A DNA stretch of 64,000 nucleotides from Mesostigma viride (GCA_009746045.1 RPFO01000276.1:1680824-1744823), one strand, 5' to 3'; numbered from the stretch's first letter, positions 37,037 to 45,820 are shown. Notes: generated from the sequence alone by a model not told the origin. Made by a program: numbers and translations.

Positions 37037-37681
37037 ATGTGTAAGAGGCTGTATATGATAGCGCGGATGCAGTGCAAAGGAAAGACTCTCAAGGGCGCGA
37101 AGTGTCGCAATCGCAGTCAGGAGGGCCGCGCGTACTGCGCCCTCCACGGCAAGAGACGCGAGACAAAGAAGACCGCACCCTCGCGTCCGTCGAAACGGCG
37201 AGCGGCCCCGCAGTCGCGCGCGAGGTCGTCCGCCGGTAGACGTCGGCACCGCGTCCGGCAGGAGGGAGAGGAGAAGGAGAGGGGCGACGATGACGAAAAA
37301 TACGTCGCGTCTGACGAGAATGACGCCCTGTCGGCCGCGTTGGGTTCGTTAGAGATCGGAAAGGATAGGGAGGAGGACCGCGACGACGCGTCCGAATTGT
37401 CCGATTCGTCCGTCTCGTCCATGGAGATCGGTAACGATGAAGATCAGGTGTTTGAACCGCTTTCGGCTGCGCAAGAGGCGAGACTGGATCGAGAGGCCGA
37501 GGAATGGGTGTCGAGAAATAAGTGGATCGACGTCAATGACTTGGATGGCAGTATTGACAGACGTCTCAAAGAGTTAAAGGCAAGGATCGAGGAAAACGAG
37601 AGAAGTCGTCCCGGTCGGCTCAAACGACCCACGGACGAACAGTCGTCTCGAGCGGGCCCTTGGAAAAACAAACGCCGTTAA
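37037..37681 (+). CDS. Acidic/basic protein with an N-terminal Cys/His knuckle
   Basis: A 214-residue protein from ATG 37037. Residues about 13-38 contain C-x-GKTLKGAKC-x8-C-x2-H, the same small motif as in the 19921 and 29313 products. A basic linker (39-65) is followed by a strongly acidic, Ser-rich stretch (70-130) and a coiled-coil-like C-terminus (150-200). The motif is probably a zinc knuckle; nucleic-acid or nucleoprotein binding is inferred. Confidence 0.6.
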   Translation: MCKRLYMIARMQCKGKTLKGAKCRNRSQEGRAYCALHGKRRETKKTAPSRPSKRRAAPQSRARSSAGRRRHRVRQEGEEKERGDDDEKYVASDENDALSAALGSLEIGKDREEDRDDASELSDSSVSSMEIGNDEDQVFEPLSAAQEARLDREAEEWVSRNKWIDVNDLDGSIDRRLKELKARIEENERSRPGRLKRPTDEQSSRAGPWKNKRR

Positions 37682-37878
37682 GGTGCAATGGAACGAGCCC
37701 ATGCTTCCGGCTGATGGTTCGCGAGTGTTTGCCGAAATGGGTGCCGTGCACTAATTCGATCGATTTATCATTCCGTGGTTAATAATCAATTCTGTTTGAC
37801 ACACACGCGTTTTTGTCACGCGAATCCCTCACGAGTACCCGCGGCCTGTGTAGCTAGCTAGGATTTCCGCGGCGGTCG
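37682..37878. other. Convergent AT-rich gap
   Basis: Contains GATTTATCATTCCGTGGTTAATAATC around 37763-37788, a looser version of the TTTATT/AATAAA arrangement. No ORF. Confidence 0.3.
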
Positions 37879-38907
37879 TCAGTTGGAGTACCGCGCCAAC
37901 ACGCGCGCGGTCCCGTTCGCGATCGCGCCCCGCGGTTTCACCCACTCCAGGCTCTCGTCGTTGGCCACCCGGAAACCGTACGTCGCCTCGGTAGGTCCGT
38001 ACATCTCCTTCCATCCGTACAGCAGCGTGTTCTTGTCGGCGACGGCCGACCCCTGGATGAAACGGGCGTCGTCGAACCACAAGCTCCACCCCGAGTACCC
38101 CGGATTCAACCGCACCCACGCGGCGCCGAACGCGATAAAGCTGTCCTCGGAGCTTCCGACCAGGTCGCCGTCCTTGTACACCCTGAAACTCGACCCCTGG
38201 TTGGTGATGGCCAAGTGGAAAGGCTGATCGCCGACGGTCGCGGTGGTAGAGAACAGCGAGTTGCCGTCGTAGAATTGGAGCAGGCCGTCGGTTTTCCGCA
38301 CCCTCACGTCCGCGTACCCGTACTCGATCAGCTCCTTGTGCGATAGTGACGTGGGAGTCGACAGGTCCTGGCGGGGGATCACCTTCACCGCGAACGTGAA
38401 GGTCCCGGCGGGCATGTTGTAGACGACCCCGGACGAGTTCGTGATCTTGAGCACCCCGTCCTCTACGGGAGCGGGGGAGCCGTCGATCGTGAACGATTTC
38501 GCGGGCGCGCCCGTCGCGCTCTCCGCGGACTCGTCGAAATCCCAGCGGTACGTGTCCGCCCCGCTGGCCAGCGACGAGACGGACACCGCCGTCCCCGGCA
38601 CCGTGACGGGGGCGGGGAACCGTCGCGTGAACACGAGTTGGCCGCCGTCGAAGTGCCAATACGCTCCCTCGGCCGCGTCCCCGGTCGCGACGGACGCCGC
38701 GCCAACGCTCAATCCGCCCCGCACGATCGCGTCGCCGTCCACGTCCGCGGCGTGCGGGGTCGCGCCCGGACGAAGCACCACGCTCTCGGACGCGGTCAAG
38801 GTCAGGGTCTTGACGGTCGCGGCCTCCTCGTCGTCGCCGCGCACCTCGTTGGCGCGGATCTCGCGGGTTCGGGACACTCCCAGCTCCTCGCACGGGGTCG
38901 CGGACAT
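37879..38907 (-). CDS. Fibre-like protein, paralogue A
   Basis: A 342-residue protein from ATG 38907. The N-terminus (CEELGVSRTREIRANEVRGD) and the Gly/Ala/Val-rich region at 30-75 look like the attachment part of a fibre. Residues about 120-300 have the beta-rich, LamG/concanavalin-like look of carbohydrate-binding domains (FTFAVKVIPR, FHLAITNQGSSFRVYKDGDLV, WSLWFDDARFI). The last 45 residues (LLYGWKEMYG ... TYGFRVANDESLEWVK) are strongly conserved in the next gene. A host-recognition surface protein is inferred. Confidence 0.55.
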   Translation of the reverse strand: MSATPCEELGVSRTREIRANEVRGDDEEAATVKTLTLTASESVVLRPGATPHAADVDGDAIVRGGLSVGAASVATGDAAEGAYWHFDGGQLVFTRRFPAPVTVPGTAVSVSSLASGADTYRWDFDESAESATGAPAKSFTIDGSPAPVEDGVLKITNSSGVVYNMPAGTFTFAVKVIPRQDLSTPTSLSHKELIEYGYADVRVRKTDGLLQFYDGNSLFSTTATVGDQPFHLAITNQGSSFRVYKDGDLVGSSEDSFIAFGAAWVRLNPGYSGWSLWFDDARFIQGSAVADKNTLLYGWKEMYGPTEATYGFRVANDESLEWVKPRGAIANGTARVLARYSN

Positions 38908-38950
38908 CTCGGCCGGACGCTCGGCCGCTTCTCAACGGGGGGCGGACAGA

Positions 38951-40057
38951 TTAATTCGAGCTCTGCGTGACCACGTCGGCGGTTCCGTCCGCGATCGCGC
39001 CCAGATCGTTGCTGCCCGTGACGGTGCACGGCGCCGGATTGCCCAGCGCCCGGACGGCCGCGCCGGAGCCCCGCGCCTTCACGAGCTGCAGGCTCTCGTC
39101 GTTGGCGACCCGGAAGCCGTACGTCACGGTCTCCGGTGCGGCGTACATCTCGCGCCATCCGTACAGCATAGCGTTCTTGTCCGTCAGGGCCGTGCCGGCG
39201 ATCACGCGGAGGTCGTCGTACCACACGCCTTCCGCGTCCGCGCCCCCCGAGAGGGAGAGCGCGTCGGTGGGTCCGAGGGACGCGTTCGTGGAGGTTACCG
39301 CCAGCGCCCCGTCGATGTAGATGCGGGCCGTCGTGCCGCTCACCGTGAGCGCGGCCACGAAGGGCTCGGTGTTGACCGCGACCCCGCTCAGCTTGCCGCC
39401 CGTGCCCGAGTCGTTGCTGACGTTGTCCCGCAGCACCACGTACCCGTGGTTGGCCACCCGGAGGCCGACGGTCTTGTAGCCGAACAGGTCGAAATTCCCG
39501 GCGGGGGCGGAGAGGTCGTATCGGGGGATGACCTTGACGACGATCGTGAAGGAGGACGGCAGCCCGAGACCCGTCACCTGGGCGGTGCCCGCCTTGAGGA
39601 CCCCGTTTTCGACCGTGGCGTATTGAAGGTCGAACGTTTTTTGCGGCGAGCCGACGGTGCTCCCCCCGCCGGCCGTGAACTCCCATCGATAAGTGTCCGC
39701 CCCGGAGGCCAGCGAGGACAGGGCGACGGTCGTACCTGGCGCCAGTCGGTCGGCCGCGGCGATCGTCCTGGTCAGCAGCAGCTGGCCGCCCTCGAGGTGC
39801 CAGTACGACCCCGAGAAGTCGGACGCGGACAGCGCGCCCGTGCTCGCGGCGACGTCGCCAAGTGTCAGGGTCCCGCGCACAATCGCGTCGCCGTCCACGT
39901 CCACGACGCTACCGGGGGCCGCGCCCGGACGCAACACGACGCTCTCGGACGCGGCGACCGTGAGGGTCTTGACGGTCGCGTTCTCGGCGTCGTCCCCTCT
40001 CACCTCGTTGGCGAACACCGCGCGGGACCTCGAGACTCCCAATTCCTCGCACGACAT
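38951..40057 (-). CDS. Fibre-like protein, paralogue B
   Basis: A 368-residue protein from ATG 40057; the frame continues upstream but that part lacks homology to paralogue A. It shares with paralogue A the N-terminal CEELGVSR and NEVRGDD blocks, ESVVLRPGA, SLASGADTYRWEF, VKVIPR, a central LamG-like region and the C-terminal YGWREMY ... TYGFRVANDESL. The middle of the lectin-like domain differs most, as expected for receptor-binding parts. A tandem duplicate 43 bp from paralogue A on the same strand. Confidence 0.55.
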   Translation of the reverse strand: MSCEELGVSRSRAVFANEVRGDDAENATVKTLTVAASESVVLRPGAAPGSVVDVDGDAIVRGTLTLGDVAASTGALSASDFSGSYWHLEGGQLLLTRTIAAADRLAPGTTVALSSLASGADTYRWEFTAGGGSTVGSPQKTFDLQYATVENGVLKAGTAQVTGLGLPSSFTIVVKVIPRYDLSAPAGNFDLFGYKTVGLRVANHGYVVLRDNVSNDSGTGGKLSGVAVNTEPFVAALTVSGTTARIYIDGALAVTSTNASLGPTDALSLSGGADAEGVWYDDLRVIAGTALTDKNAMLYGWREMYAAPETVTYGFRVANDESLQLVKARGSGAAVRALGNPAPCTVTGSNDLGAIADGTADVVTQSSN

Positions 40058-40157
40058 GATACGTTCGCGTGTGTCTTGATAGAAAGCCGCGGTTTTATTT
40101 GTCCGCGTCGCGGCCGACCGGGCGCGAATTTCTCGCGGGGTACTGAAGTCCGGCCGG

Positions 40158-40616
40158 ATGCGCCCGGCCCCGTCGACCGCCCATTCGGCGGACGCGCCCG
40201 TCGCGGCGTCCCCGCTGGACCACTCGTCGGCCAAGGAACTGCACGCCTTTTTGGTGGCGTCCGAGCGGTCCGGTTTCCCCCCTCGATGGAACCTGGTGTA
40301 CAGCGAGTCGCCCCTCAAAGCGCTGTGGGCCGTGCGCGAGGTGTCGAGGTGGCATCTGGGGTTCTCGGACCTGTGCGAGTCGCTGCGTTCGAACGACCCG
40401 TTCGTGCCGATGCGCTACTTGCTGCTGTGGTCGGACGACGGCAACGAGATCCCGTGGCACTTCATGTCGAAGATCCGCGTGTGCTGCGCCGCCCTGGGGT
40501 TCGAGACGTACGACTGCTTGGCGGACATGTGGAGGCCCGGGGCGCACGCGAACGCGTGCGTGCCGCCCGGGGTCCTCGAGATGGCGGTGGTCGTGCGCGG
40601 CGTCGTGGCCGTCTGA
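40158..40616 (+). CDS. Unrecognised 152-residue protein
   Basis: ATG 40158, divergent from the fibre-like genes. A compact, Trp- and Cys-containing soluble protein (NLVYSESPLKALWAVREVSR, MRYLLLWSDDGNEIPWHFM). No known motif. GC-ending codons support the frame. Confidence 0.55.
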   Translation: MRPAPSTAHSADAPVAASPLDHSSAKELHAFLVASERSGFPPRWNLVYSESPLKALWAVREVSRWHLGFSDLCESLRSNDPFVPMRYLLLWSDDGNEIPWHFMSKIRVCCAALGFETYDCLADMWRPGAHANACVPPGVLEMAVVVRGVVAV

Positions 40617-40681
40617 CGGGTCCGATGGCGCAATCCTGACACGGGTCTCGCGACACCCGACCAACCAGGAAATCCTTGGGG

Positions 40682-41479
40682 TCATTCAAGGATCGAGGAT
40701 AAGTCGATGAGCGGGGGGGTGATCGGTCGTGGAGCCCGTTCGCGAGCCTCCAAGGCTTCTATCCTCGCGATCAGCGCCTCCATCACCTCTCCTAACTTAT
40801 GCACCGTGTGTATCTTGATGACTCCGAAGGATTCGATATCGGTGACAAGATGAGCGACCATCTTGAAACAGCATTCGGTGGTCATGCGGCTATGTGTGCA
40901 GATGCGATAGATCTTTTCGGCCTCTTTCTTGACTTTATCCTGTCTACTCCATCTAGAGTGCCAATTTTCGACCTCGAAACTTGACGCCTTGAGGACTTCC
41001 CACTCCTTTGCTATACGCTCGTCTATTTTGTAGTCTCTGCCCTCGGTGAAGTTGTCCCGCAGCAAGCGCAGCACCTTCCCCGCATAGGGTGAATAGCAGA
41101 ATCGCGCGTACCCTCCCATCCCGTGGTTGTATTCCTCAGTCTGCCAGCCTCCCAGTGTTTTTATGAAATCCCACACTGGTGTTACGCCCTTATCTTGCAT
41201 ATGACCGCGCCCCAAGCACGTATAGCAATTTCCATGGTAATCGGGATCCTTTTTTCCATTCCATACATCCTCTTGGGGGTCGAGGTCCAGGATCTTTGAC
41301 CCCATGCGAGGTGTTTTGATATCGAAATAGATAACGAATTTCCGGTGGACGAGCGCCTCGGCGACGGAGGCCAATCTCCAAACCGACGTGGGCAATTTGC
41401 GGTGGTTAACAACCTCACGCCCGAACCGGGGTCGCTCCGAGCGGCCTCCACAATTTCTCGGCCTATAATAGAAAGCCAT
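40682..41479 (-). CDS. Unrecognised protein with atypically low GC
   Basis: About 265 residues if it starts at ATG 41479; this start overlaps the ATG of the divergent Rieske gene within one CATG. The sequence contains a C-x2-C-x-G-x-GH motif (CYTCLGRGHM), reminiscent of a small zinc knuckle, and a charged helical C-terminus with a final coiled coil. Codon third positions are clearly less GC-rich than in its neighbours, which suggests recent transfer. A later Met, about residue 63, is an alternative start. Confidence 0.5.
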   Translation of the reverse strand: MAFYYRPRNCGGRSERPRFGREVVNHRKLPTSVWRLASVAEALVHRKFVIYFDIKTPRMGSKILDLDPQEDVWNGKKDPDYHGNCYTCLGRGHMQDKGVTPVWDFIKTLGGWQTEEYNHGMGGYARFCYSPYAGKVLRLLRDNFTEGRDYKIDERIAKEWEVLKASSFEVENWHSRWSRQDKVKKEAEKIYRICTHSRMTTECCFKMVAHLVTDIESFGVIKIHTVHKLGEVMEALIARIEALEARERAPRPITPPLIDLSSILE

Positions 41480-42518
41480 GGCCTCCGCGGTGCGCGCCTG
41501 TCTCGTCGCGCCGGCCGGGCGCGGACCCCGCGCGGCGGCGAACGAGCGACCGGACAAGTGGGTATGCGTGGGACGCAAGCCCCGATCGACGGAGCTGACC
41601 AAGGTGTACAACGAGGAGATCCTGCTGTACGCCCACAAGCGGAGGGGAGAGACGCTCGCCGTGAGGAACGCGTGTCCTCACCGCGGGGCGCGGTTGTCCC
41701 ACAAGTGCAGGGTGGAGGACGGGTACGTCCGATGCGCGTACCACGGGATGTACTGGGGCGAGCAGAACAACGCCGACAACTATCTGGACGCGAAGGAGGA
41801 CGCGGACCTGGTGTGGGTGAACGCCGGCGTGGGCGACGGGGATTCGTCTCCGCCCACGATGCCCGAGTTCGAGGACGGCGGGTACAGGACGTTCTCGTAC
41901 TCGACGTTCGTGGGCGCGCACCCGATGATCGTGATGGAGAACCTCTTGGACCACGCGCACCTCCAGCACGTGCACAGCGTGAAAATCGTGGACGCCAAGA
42001 GCACCATCGTGGACGCCGAGACGGGCCGGGACGGATCCGCGAGTCCCTTCGCGGGCAAGAGCGTGTACAGCTACCCCGTCACGGCCGACTTCGCGGGCCG
42101 CGTGCTGTTGGGACTCATGCCGGACGAGGGCAGGTCCCCCGAGGCGCCCGCGAAGGGGGCCATGAGGGTCTCGGTCGACAACGAGTTTTATCTGCCGTAC
42201 ACGGCGAGCCTGCGCTTCCGGATATCCGGTCACGAGAAGCCCGCGTTCGTGCTGTGGTTCAGCGTGCAGCCCTACGAGGCGGACAGGTCCCGCGTCACGT
42301 GCCGCGTGTCCCGCAACATCCTGACGGACCCCGCGTGGGACTTCTTGTTCTGGCTGGTCAACGTCCTGCCGCTGAAGGAGGACGACGACATCGTCTCGAA
42401 CGTCGTCGCGGAGGATTGGTGGCGCAACCGCCTGACCCCCGCCGACGCGTTCGTGAAGCTGTACAGGGACCGCATGGAGGAGGTGTACGGCATCGTGTTC
42501 CCCGAGCCGTTCGCGTGA
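41478..42518 (+). CDS. Rieske-type aromatic-ring oxygenase (pheophorbide a oxygenase-like)
   Basis: A 346-residue protein. The Rieske [2Fe-2S] ligands are present as C66-x-H68 and C86-x2-H89 (CPHRGARLSH, CAYHG). The mononuclear iron site of ring-hydroxylating oxygenases is seen around residues 154-166 (ENLLDHAHLQHVH; likely Asp158, His161, His166). The layout resembles the plant/algal PaO-TIC55-Ptc52 group, which opens or hydroxylates chlorophyll-derived rings, although the membrane anchor typical of those enzymes is not obvious. A role in altering host pigment or sterol metabolism is inferred. The enzyme needs an electron donor, not seen here. A TATAATAG box lies 7-15 bases upstream. Confidence 0.85.
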   Translation: MASAVRACLVAPAGRGPRAAANERPDKWVCVGRKPRSTELTKVYNEEILLYAHKRRGETLAVRNACPHRGARLSHKCRVEDGYVRCAYHGMYWGEQNNADNYLDAKEDADLVWVNAGVGDGDSSPPTMPEFEDGGYRTFSYSTFVGAHPMIVMENLLDHAHLQHVHSVKIVDAKSTIVDAETGRDGSASPFAGKSVYSYPVTADFAGRVLLGLMPDEGRSPEAPAKGAMRVSVDNEFYLPYTASLRFRISGHEKPAFVLWFSVQPYEADRSRVTCRVSRNILTDPAWDFLFWLVNVLPLKEDDDIVSNVVAEDWWRNRLTPADAFVKLYRDRMEEVYGIVFPEPFA

Positions 42519-42617
42519 CCGTTCGCGCGCGGTGCTAGCTAGAGTTCTACGCCGCGATCGTGTATGTACTGTTGGGAAGACTGTCTCGCGTACCTCGTTG
42601 ACTGCATCGTGAACGAA

Positions 42618-42633
42618 TTTATTGATGAATAAA
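42618..42633. terminator. TTTATT-GATG-AATAAA palindrome
   Basis: TTTATT at 42618-42623 and AATAAA at 42628-42633, in an AT-rich gap between the convergent Rieske and BRO-like copy C genes. A bidirectional 3'-end signal is inferred. Confidence 0.45.
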
Positions 42634-42710
42634 AATTACTTAATACAAAACTACTTGCATGCAGTCTTGTTTGGAAATGTCTACCTCGAACTATTTCGGT
42701 ATGTTTCGGC

Positions 42711-43588
42711 TTACGCCCTCAGCCTCTTGGCGGCCGGTGCGCACCCGATCGCCGCGCGGTCGTGGGCGCGGTTGGCCTCCATGACCTGCTCGTTCGCGAT
42801 CCGCACCTTCTTGTCCACCGGCTGGAGAGCCATCGCGTGCAGTCCGCAGTTGGAGGAGAGAATGGCGAAATGTTTTTCCGTTTCCTGAATCGATCGGATC
42901 GGGTCGGCGCCGTTGCGCACCTGTGTCTCGTGCACGGAGTTCATGAACGCGACTCCCATGCTCATGGGGGGAGGAAGATGTTTCTCGTGCCCTCACCCTT
43001 CTTCAGCCCGTGGTGAGCGCGGTACTGCCCCGTGTTCATCCCCGTTATGGCGCGGTTGACGCTGTTGTTCACGATGGCGCACGTCCGCCCCATATCCTCC
43101 TTGGGAGTGACCGCCGCGATGGCGGCCATGTGCGATTTGGTCGTCTCGCATGACTTGATGCGAGGGTGTTCCTTGACGGCGACGATTCCGTTCTCCGCGT
43201 CCTTGGCATCGGCGCGGGCGTTGATGTCGTCGGCCAACGACCGGTCCGCGTCCAGGTACCTCTCATTGAGGATTGAAAGCCTGTCACGGAATTGGGCCGC
43301 GATCTTGCCGGGCAGCAGCATAAGGATCTTGGACAGACCCTTCCGATCCGTGACTGGTGTGTCTCGCTGCCTTGCCCCGGGAAATTTCCTGTCGTCTCTG
43401 ACAGAGACGATGTCGGGATTGGCTTTTTGAAGCTTGAACCAAATATCTCTCGGGGACTTAAACCCCAGGCATGACAGCACGTCGATGATGGAAATCTTGC
43501 CATCATTTGTCACGCGGATCTTGCCGTTGAAAGCAGGGTCGTCGTCGGCTCCGTCGCTCGGGGTCAGGTATCGAACGACAAGAGACAT
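42711..43588 (-). CDS. BRO-like DNA-binding family protein, copy C (frameshift near 42962)
   Basis: Starts at ATG 43588. The first 208 residues are in one frame, with the family signature (GKIRVTNDGKISIIDV, KFPGARQRDTPVTDRKGL, LLPGKIAAQFRDRL, RYLDADRSLADDINARADAKDAE). The C-terminal 80 residues continue in another frame from about 42965 to 42711 (GVAFMNSVHETQVRNGADP ...). The change is at a GGGG near 42965-42970. Function inferred as for copies A and B. The gene has a truncated duplicate upstream. Confidence 0.65.
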
Positions 43589-43722
43589 GGTTGGTAGCTA
43601 ACCTACTTAGACAGGTTCGGTGTCCGCTCGGAGTTGTGGGATGTGCTTAGTGTCTCGTGGTCCGCGAGAGACCGTCGACTATGCGTCGAGGAGCACGCCT
43701 GTTCGATAGATCAATCCGGTAT

Positions 43723-44091
43723 TTATGCGGTCGAACGGGCCGCATCGTGACACGGGACCGTCCGATCGACACGTTTGGAAAGCCCGATGCGGAAATGGGC
43801 CGTGATCTTGCCGGGCAGCAGCATAAGGATCTTGGACAGACCCTTCCGATCCGTGACTGGCGTGTCTCGCTGCCTCGCCCCGGGAAATTTCCTGTCGTCT
43901 CTGACAGAGACGATGTCGGGATTAGCTTTCAAGAGCTTTGACCACGCATCTCGCGGATTCTTAAAACCGATGCATGCCAATACGTCAAAAATGGAAATTC
44001 TGCCATCATCCGTCACGCGAATCTTGCCCTTGAAGCCCGGGTCATCTTCCGCCCCGTCGGCCGGGGTCAAGTAGCGGACAACGCTCGACAT
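43723..44091 (-). pseudogene. BRO-like family, copy D: truncated N-terminal fragment
   Basis: From ATG 44091 about 100 residues match copy C closely; a stretch of over 100 bp around KFPGARQRDTPVTD is almost identical at the DNA level. Then at about 43775 the homology stops and the frame reads out through copy C's upstream region, ending 20 residues later. The C-terminal half is missing. The locus looks like the product of a tandem duplication followed by an internal deletion. Confidence 0.7.
43727..43767 (+). repeat. 41-bp direct repeat, copy 1 (upstream of BRO-like copy C)
   Basis: GCGGTCGAACGGGCCGCATC onwards to GACCGTCCGATC, identical to 44240-44280. Similarity extends at lower identity into the preceding 80 bp on the plus strand. 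Confidence 0.8.
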
Positions 44092-44239
44092 CGTCGATAG
44101 CTGTGAAAACGACTGGGATGTCCGGACAGGTTTGGTGTCCTCTTGGACTTTTGGATGTGGTTCGTGTCTCGCGATCCGCGAGCGATCGTGACAATGCGTC
44201 GACGAGCACGCCCGTTTGATAGTCCGGTTTGGTATTTAG

Positions 44240-44280
44240 GCGGTCGAACGGGCCGCATCGTGACACGGGACCGTCCGATC
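44240..44280 (+). repeat. 41-bp direct repeat, copy 2 (upstream of BRO-like copy D)
   Basis: Identical to 43727-43767, 513 bp away. Each copy lies about 140-190 bp upstream of a BRO-like start, so it belongs to the duplicated promoter region. Confidence 0.8.
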
Positions 44281-44297
44281 GAAAACGTTTGATTGAA

Positions 44298-44672
44298 CTA
44301 CCGCCGCGCGGCGAGACGGGCCGACCGCCGCGGGCCGACGGCGACCGCAAGGGCCGCCGAAACGGGTGCCGGCGTCTTCTTCCTCGCAGGCTTCCTCGTC
44401 CTCGTCTTCGTGCCGGATTTGGACTTGGACCGAGCGATCGGGTTGCCGCTCGCCTTCCGTCTCGACCGATACGCGGCGTCCCGGCGGGCCTTCGCCTCCT
44501 TCACTCTCGCGAAATATCTCTCCACCACCTCCCTGGCGATGGCTTCCACGCCGTACCTGCGCACCTGACTCAACTCCATGCACTCGGCGACGGACCCCTG
44601 CCTCCTGTTCGCGGGCTTCTTGCCCATACCGCAGTACACTTCGCTCCTCGTCTTGCTCCTGGTCTTCGCCAT
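44298..44672 (-). CDS. Small basic protein with the giant-virus CG...Q-V-R-x-YG motif
   Basis: A 124-residue protein from ATG 44672. Residues about 13-41 contain YCGMGKKPANRRQGSVAEC followed by SQVRRYG. This is a motif I know from many nucleocytovirus proteins (Cys-Gly ... Lys/Arg-Gly-Thr/Ser ... Cys ... Gln-Val/Ile-Arg-x-Tyr-Gly). The C-terminal 60 residues are Lys/Arg-rich with nuclear-localisation character. Its function is not established; DNA association in the virion is inferred. The 54213 product carries two related motifs. Confidence 0.65.
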   Translation of the reverse strand: MAKTRSKTRSEVYCGMGKKPANRRQGSVAECMELSQVRRYGVEAIAREVVERYFARVKEAKARRDAAYRSRRKASGNPIARSKSKSGTKTRTRKPARKKTPAPVSAALAVAVGPRRSARLAARR

Positions 44673-44874
44673 CCTGATACCTACGAGCGACACGCCGCGT
44701 TATACCTGACCGATAGATATTATTGCATAGTGCATTTGTGCATTGGCTGGAGAGACACGGAATGATTCGAATTCATTTTCATTACAATGTACGAATTATG
44801 ATTACAAATTGCGTGCGACACTGTCCCGCGTGCTCGGCCGCTAGGGCCGCTAGGGCCGGCGGTCCCGGACCGTC
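44673..44874. other. 200-bp AT-rich gap
   Basis: Lies between two minus-strand genes. It holds ATTCATTTTCATTACAATG and other AT-rich patches near 44765-44810, probably the 3' end of the SSB-like gene and the promoter of the basic protein gene. No ORF supported. Confidence 0.3.
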
Positions 44875-45594
44875 TCACTGAGGTCCGCTGACGTCCTCGT
44901 CGCGGTTCTCCTCCTCCTCCTCCGGCTCCTTGAGCGGCCGCTCGAGGAAGTTGTACCCGTCGCTCAGACGGTTATTCGAAAAGAACTGCACGGACTTGAC
45001 CACGGGCGTGCAGCCGAAGTTCTTGTCCATGAACCACATGCGCGTGACCTCGAAGATGACCTGCACCTCGCACCCCTTGGGCACGTCGAAGCCGGTCGCG
45101 GGGGTCTTGTTCTCGTCGAAGAACGCGCACTCGAACTTGTTGTTGCGGAATGGGACCGAGCACTTGAACGTGGGGGGGTACCCCTGCTCGGGCTTGGTCG
45201 TGGGCTTGATGGCGGACGTGTAGAACGCGTCGATCAGGTCCCTGGTCATTTTCTTGTTGAACCACGCCTGGCTCTTGTCGTGGGACATCTCCTTGTTCTT
45301 CTCGTCGAACCGCGACCACGCGGCGTAAAACTTCTCGTTGTCGGTCCCCTTGACGGTGTAGTCGTCGAAGGACAGCTGCAGGGTGTACTTGGGCGGCTGG
45401 TTCTTGCCCTCGAAGCAGCTGATGCCGAAGGGCGCGCGCATGCGCGGGGTCTGGATGTGCATGCGCCCGTTGGGGCTCCTGCCGTCCTTGTCGTAGTTGA
45501 TGTACACGGAGAGACCCCCCGAGGCCGTGCGCTTGGGGACGTTGTACACGACCTTGGAGGCGTCGAAGTCGTCGAAGAAGACGATGCTAGACAT
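44875..45594 (-). CDS. Single-stranded-DNA-binding-like protein (DUF5871-like)
   Basis: A 239-residue protein from ATG 45594. The first 200 residues are beta-rich (SGGLSVYINYD, KYTLQLSFDDYTVKGTD, CEVQVIFEVTRMWFMDKNFG) and resemble a giant-virus family I recall as DUF5871, thought to be OB-fold ssDNA-binding proteins. The C-terminus is very acidic (EEEEEN), a feature of many SSBs that recruit replication partners. It is intact, with no membrane segment. A replication role alongside PCNA is inferred. Confidence 0.6.
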   Translation of the reverse strand: MSSIVFFDDFDASKVVYNVPKRTASGGLSVYINYDKDGRSPNGRMHIQTPRMRAPFGISCFEGKNQPPKYTLQLSFDDYTVKGTDNEKFYAAWSRFDEKNKEMSHDKSQAWFNKKMTRDLIDAFYTSAIKPTTKPEQGYPPTFKCSVPFRNNKFECAFFDENKTPATGFDVPKGCEVQVIFEVTRMWFMDKNFGCTPVVKSVQFFSNNRLSDGYNFLERPLKEPEEEEENRDEDVSGPQ

Positions 45595-45820
45595 TTCGGA
45601 TGTCCTTTGGTCCGGATCGGGTGCGCGAAGGCGAGATGGGTGTCCGGTGCGTTCGGAGTTCCTCCGATTCCTTGTGGACAGACGGATCGTCCGAGGGTGC
45701 TTGGGTTCCGGGGCTTGGAGGACGTGTGGGATGTCCTGAGGTGCTTGGGTGACTCGGGAGAGTCTTGAGGCTTACTGAGAACGGAGAGAAGATGAGGGGC
45801 GTTTGGAACGCGCCCGGGTT

